5,261 nt of DNA from Candidatus Kaiserbacteria bacterium (GTDB taxonomy: Bacteria > Patescibacteriota > Minisyncoccia > Phycocordibacterales > Phycocordibacteraceae), in contig JACOXQ010000032.1 in assembly GCA_016182285.1 (NCBI GenBank), positions 1-5,261 of the forward strand, written 5' to 3'. Both the position numbers and the translations under genes were made by a program. Numbering within the stretch: position 1 is the first letter of the stretch; each line of letters begins with the position of its first letter. This document shows positions 5,172 through 5,261 of the stretch, one piece after another. The notes under the pieces were generated by a model, which worked only from the letters and a program-made list of their open reading frames with translations, had not been told where the DNA came from and searched no databases.

Positions 5172-5261
5172 GAGCCTATCTGGAAACCCTCTTTCGTCGC
5201 AACATGCCGAGATTTTCGAGCGAAAGGCGCGAAGCCCGACGAAGGCGTAGCCATAGCTACG
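5172..5261. repeat. Dense inverted-repeat tract, possible mobile-element end
   Basis: Several short inverted repeats are packed into 90 bases: TTCGTCG (5193-5199) with CGACGAA (5237-5243), CTTTCG (5191-5196) with CGAAAG (5221-5226), and CGTAGC (5246-5251) with GCTACG (5256-5261). The left boundary GAGCCTATCTGGAAACC, preceded by TAA, resembles the terminal repeat and TNA target of some IS5-type elements from memory. No transposase is present in the window, so a REP-like structured repeat is equally possible. Confidence 0.3.

Overview
The window looks like bacterial chromosome from a lineage I cannot place firmly. Three things give a loose resemblance to genomes of uncultured small-genome bacteria (Patescibacteria-like): sigma70-type promoters with 17-bp spacers, genes starting without a Shine-Dalgarno (SD) sequence, and long charged proteins of unknown function. 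This is an impression, not an identification. No tRNA, rRNA or CRISPR array is visible.

Layout. Positions 1-1939 hold a minus-strand pair. A 373-residue charged protein (772-1893) is followed 7 nt later by a second charged, helix-rich protein (1-764) that runs off the left edge. A promoter with a dyad across its -10 box (1911-1939) drives them. Next comes a 71-nt hairpin with a U-run (1997-2078) that reads as the terminator of the next gene upstream. That gene (2110-3303, minus, 397 aa) is clearly richer in G+C and uses almost only AAG for lysine. It is bracketed by two near-identical ~25-bp hairpin-forming direct repeats, so it looks like a separately acquired unit.

Positions 3304-3575 form a dense divergent control region. 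One perfect palindrome, TTGACA-TT-TGTCAA, supplies the -35 box on both strands. Each has a 17-bp spacer to its own -10 box, one facing the GC-rich gene and one facing the plus-strand gene. Both leaders contain strong hairpins. The plus leader holds a 25-bp stem that ends exactly at the SD sequence.

Positions 3576-5120 encode the only protein with a confident family: a 514-aa metallo-beta-lactamase/beta-CASP nuclease related to RNase J and CPSF/Ysh1, with every metal and catalytic motif present. An intrinsic terminator follows at 5138-5169. The last 90 bases are a dense set of inverted repeats that may be the end of a mobile element.

How the parts may work together (inference): a ribonuclease whose own mRNA starts with a long double-stranded hairpin beside the SD is a good candidate for autoregulation. 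The shared -35 palindrome would let one repressor control the nuclease and its divergent GC-rich neighbour together.
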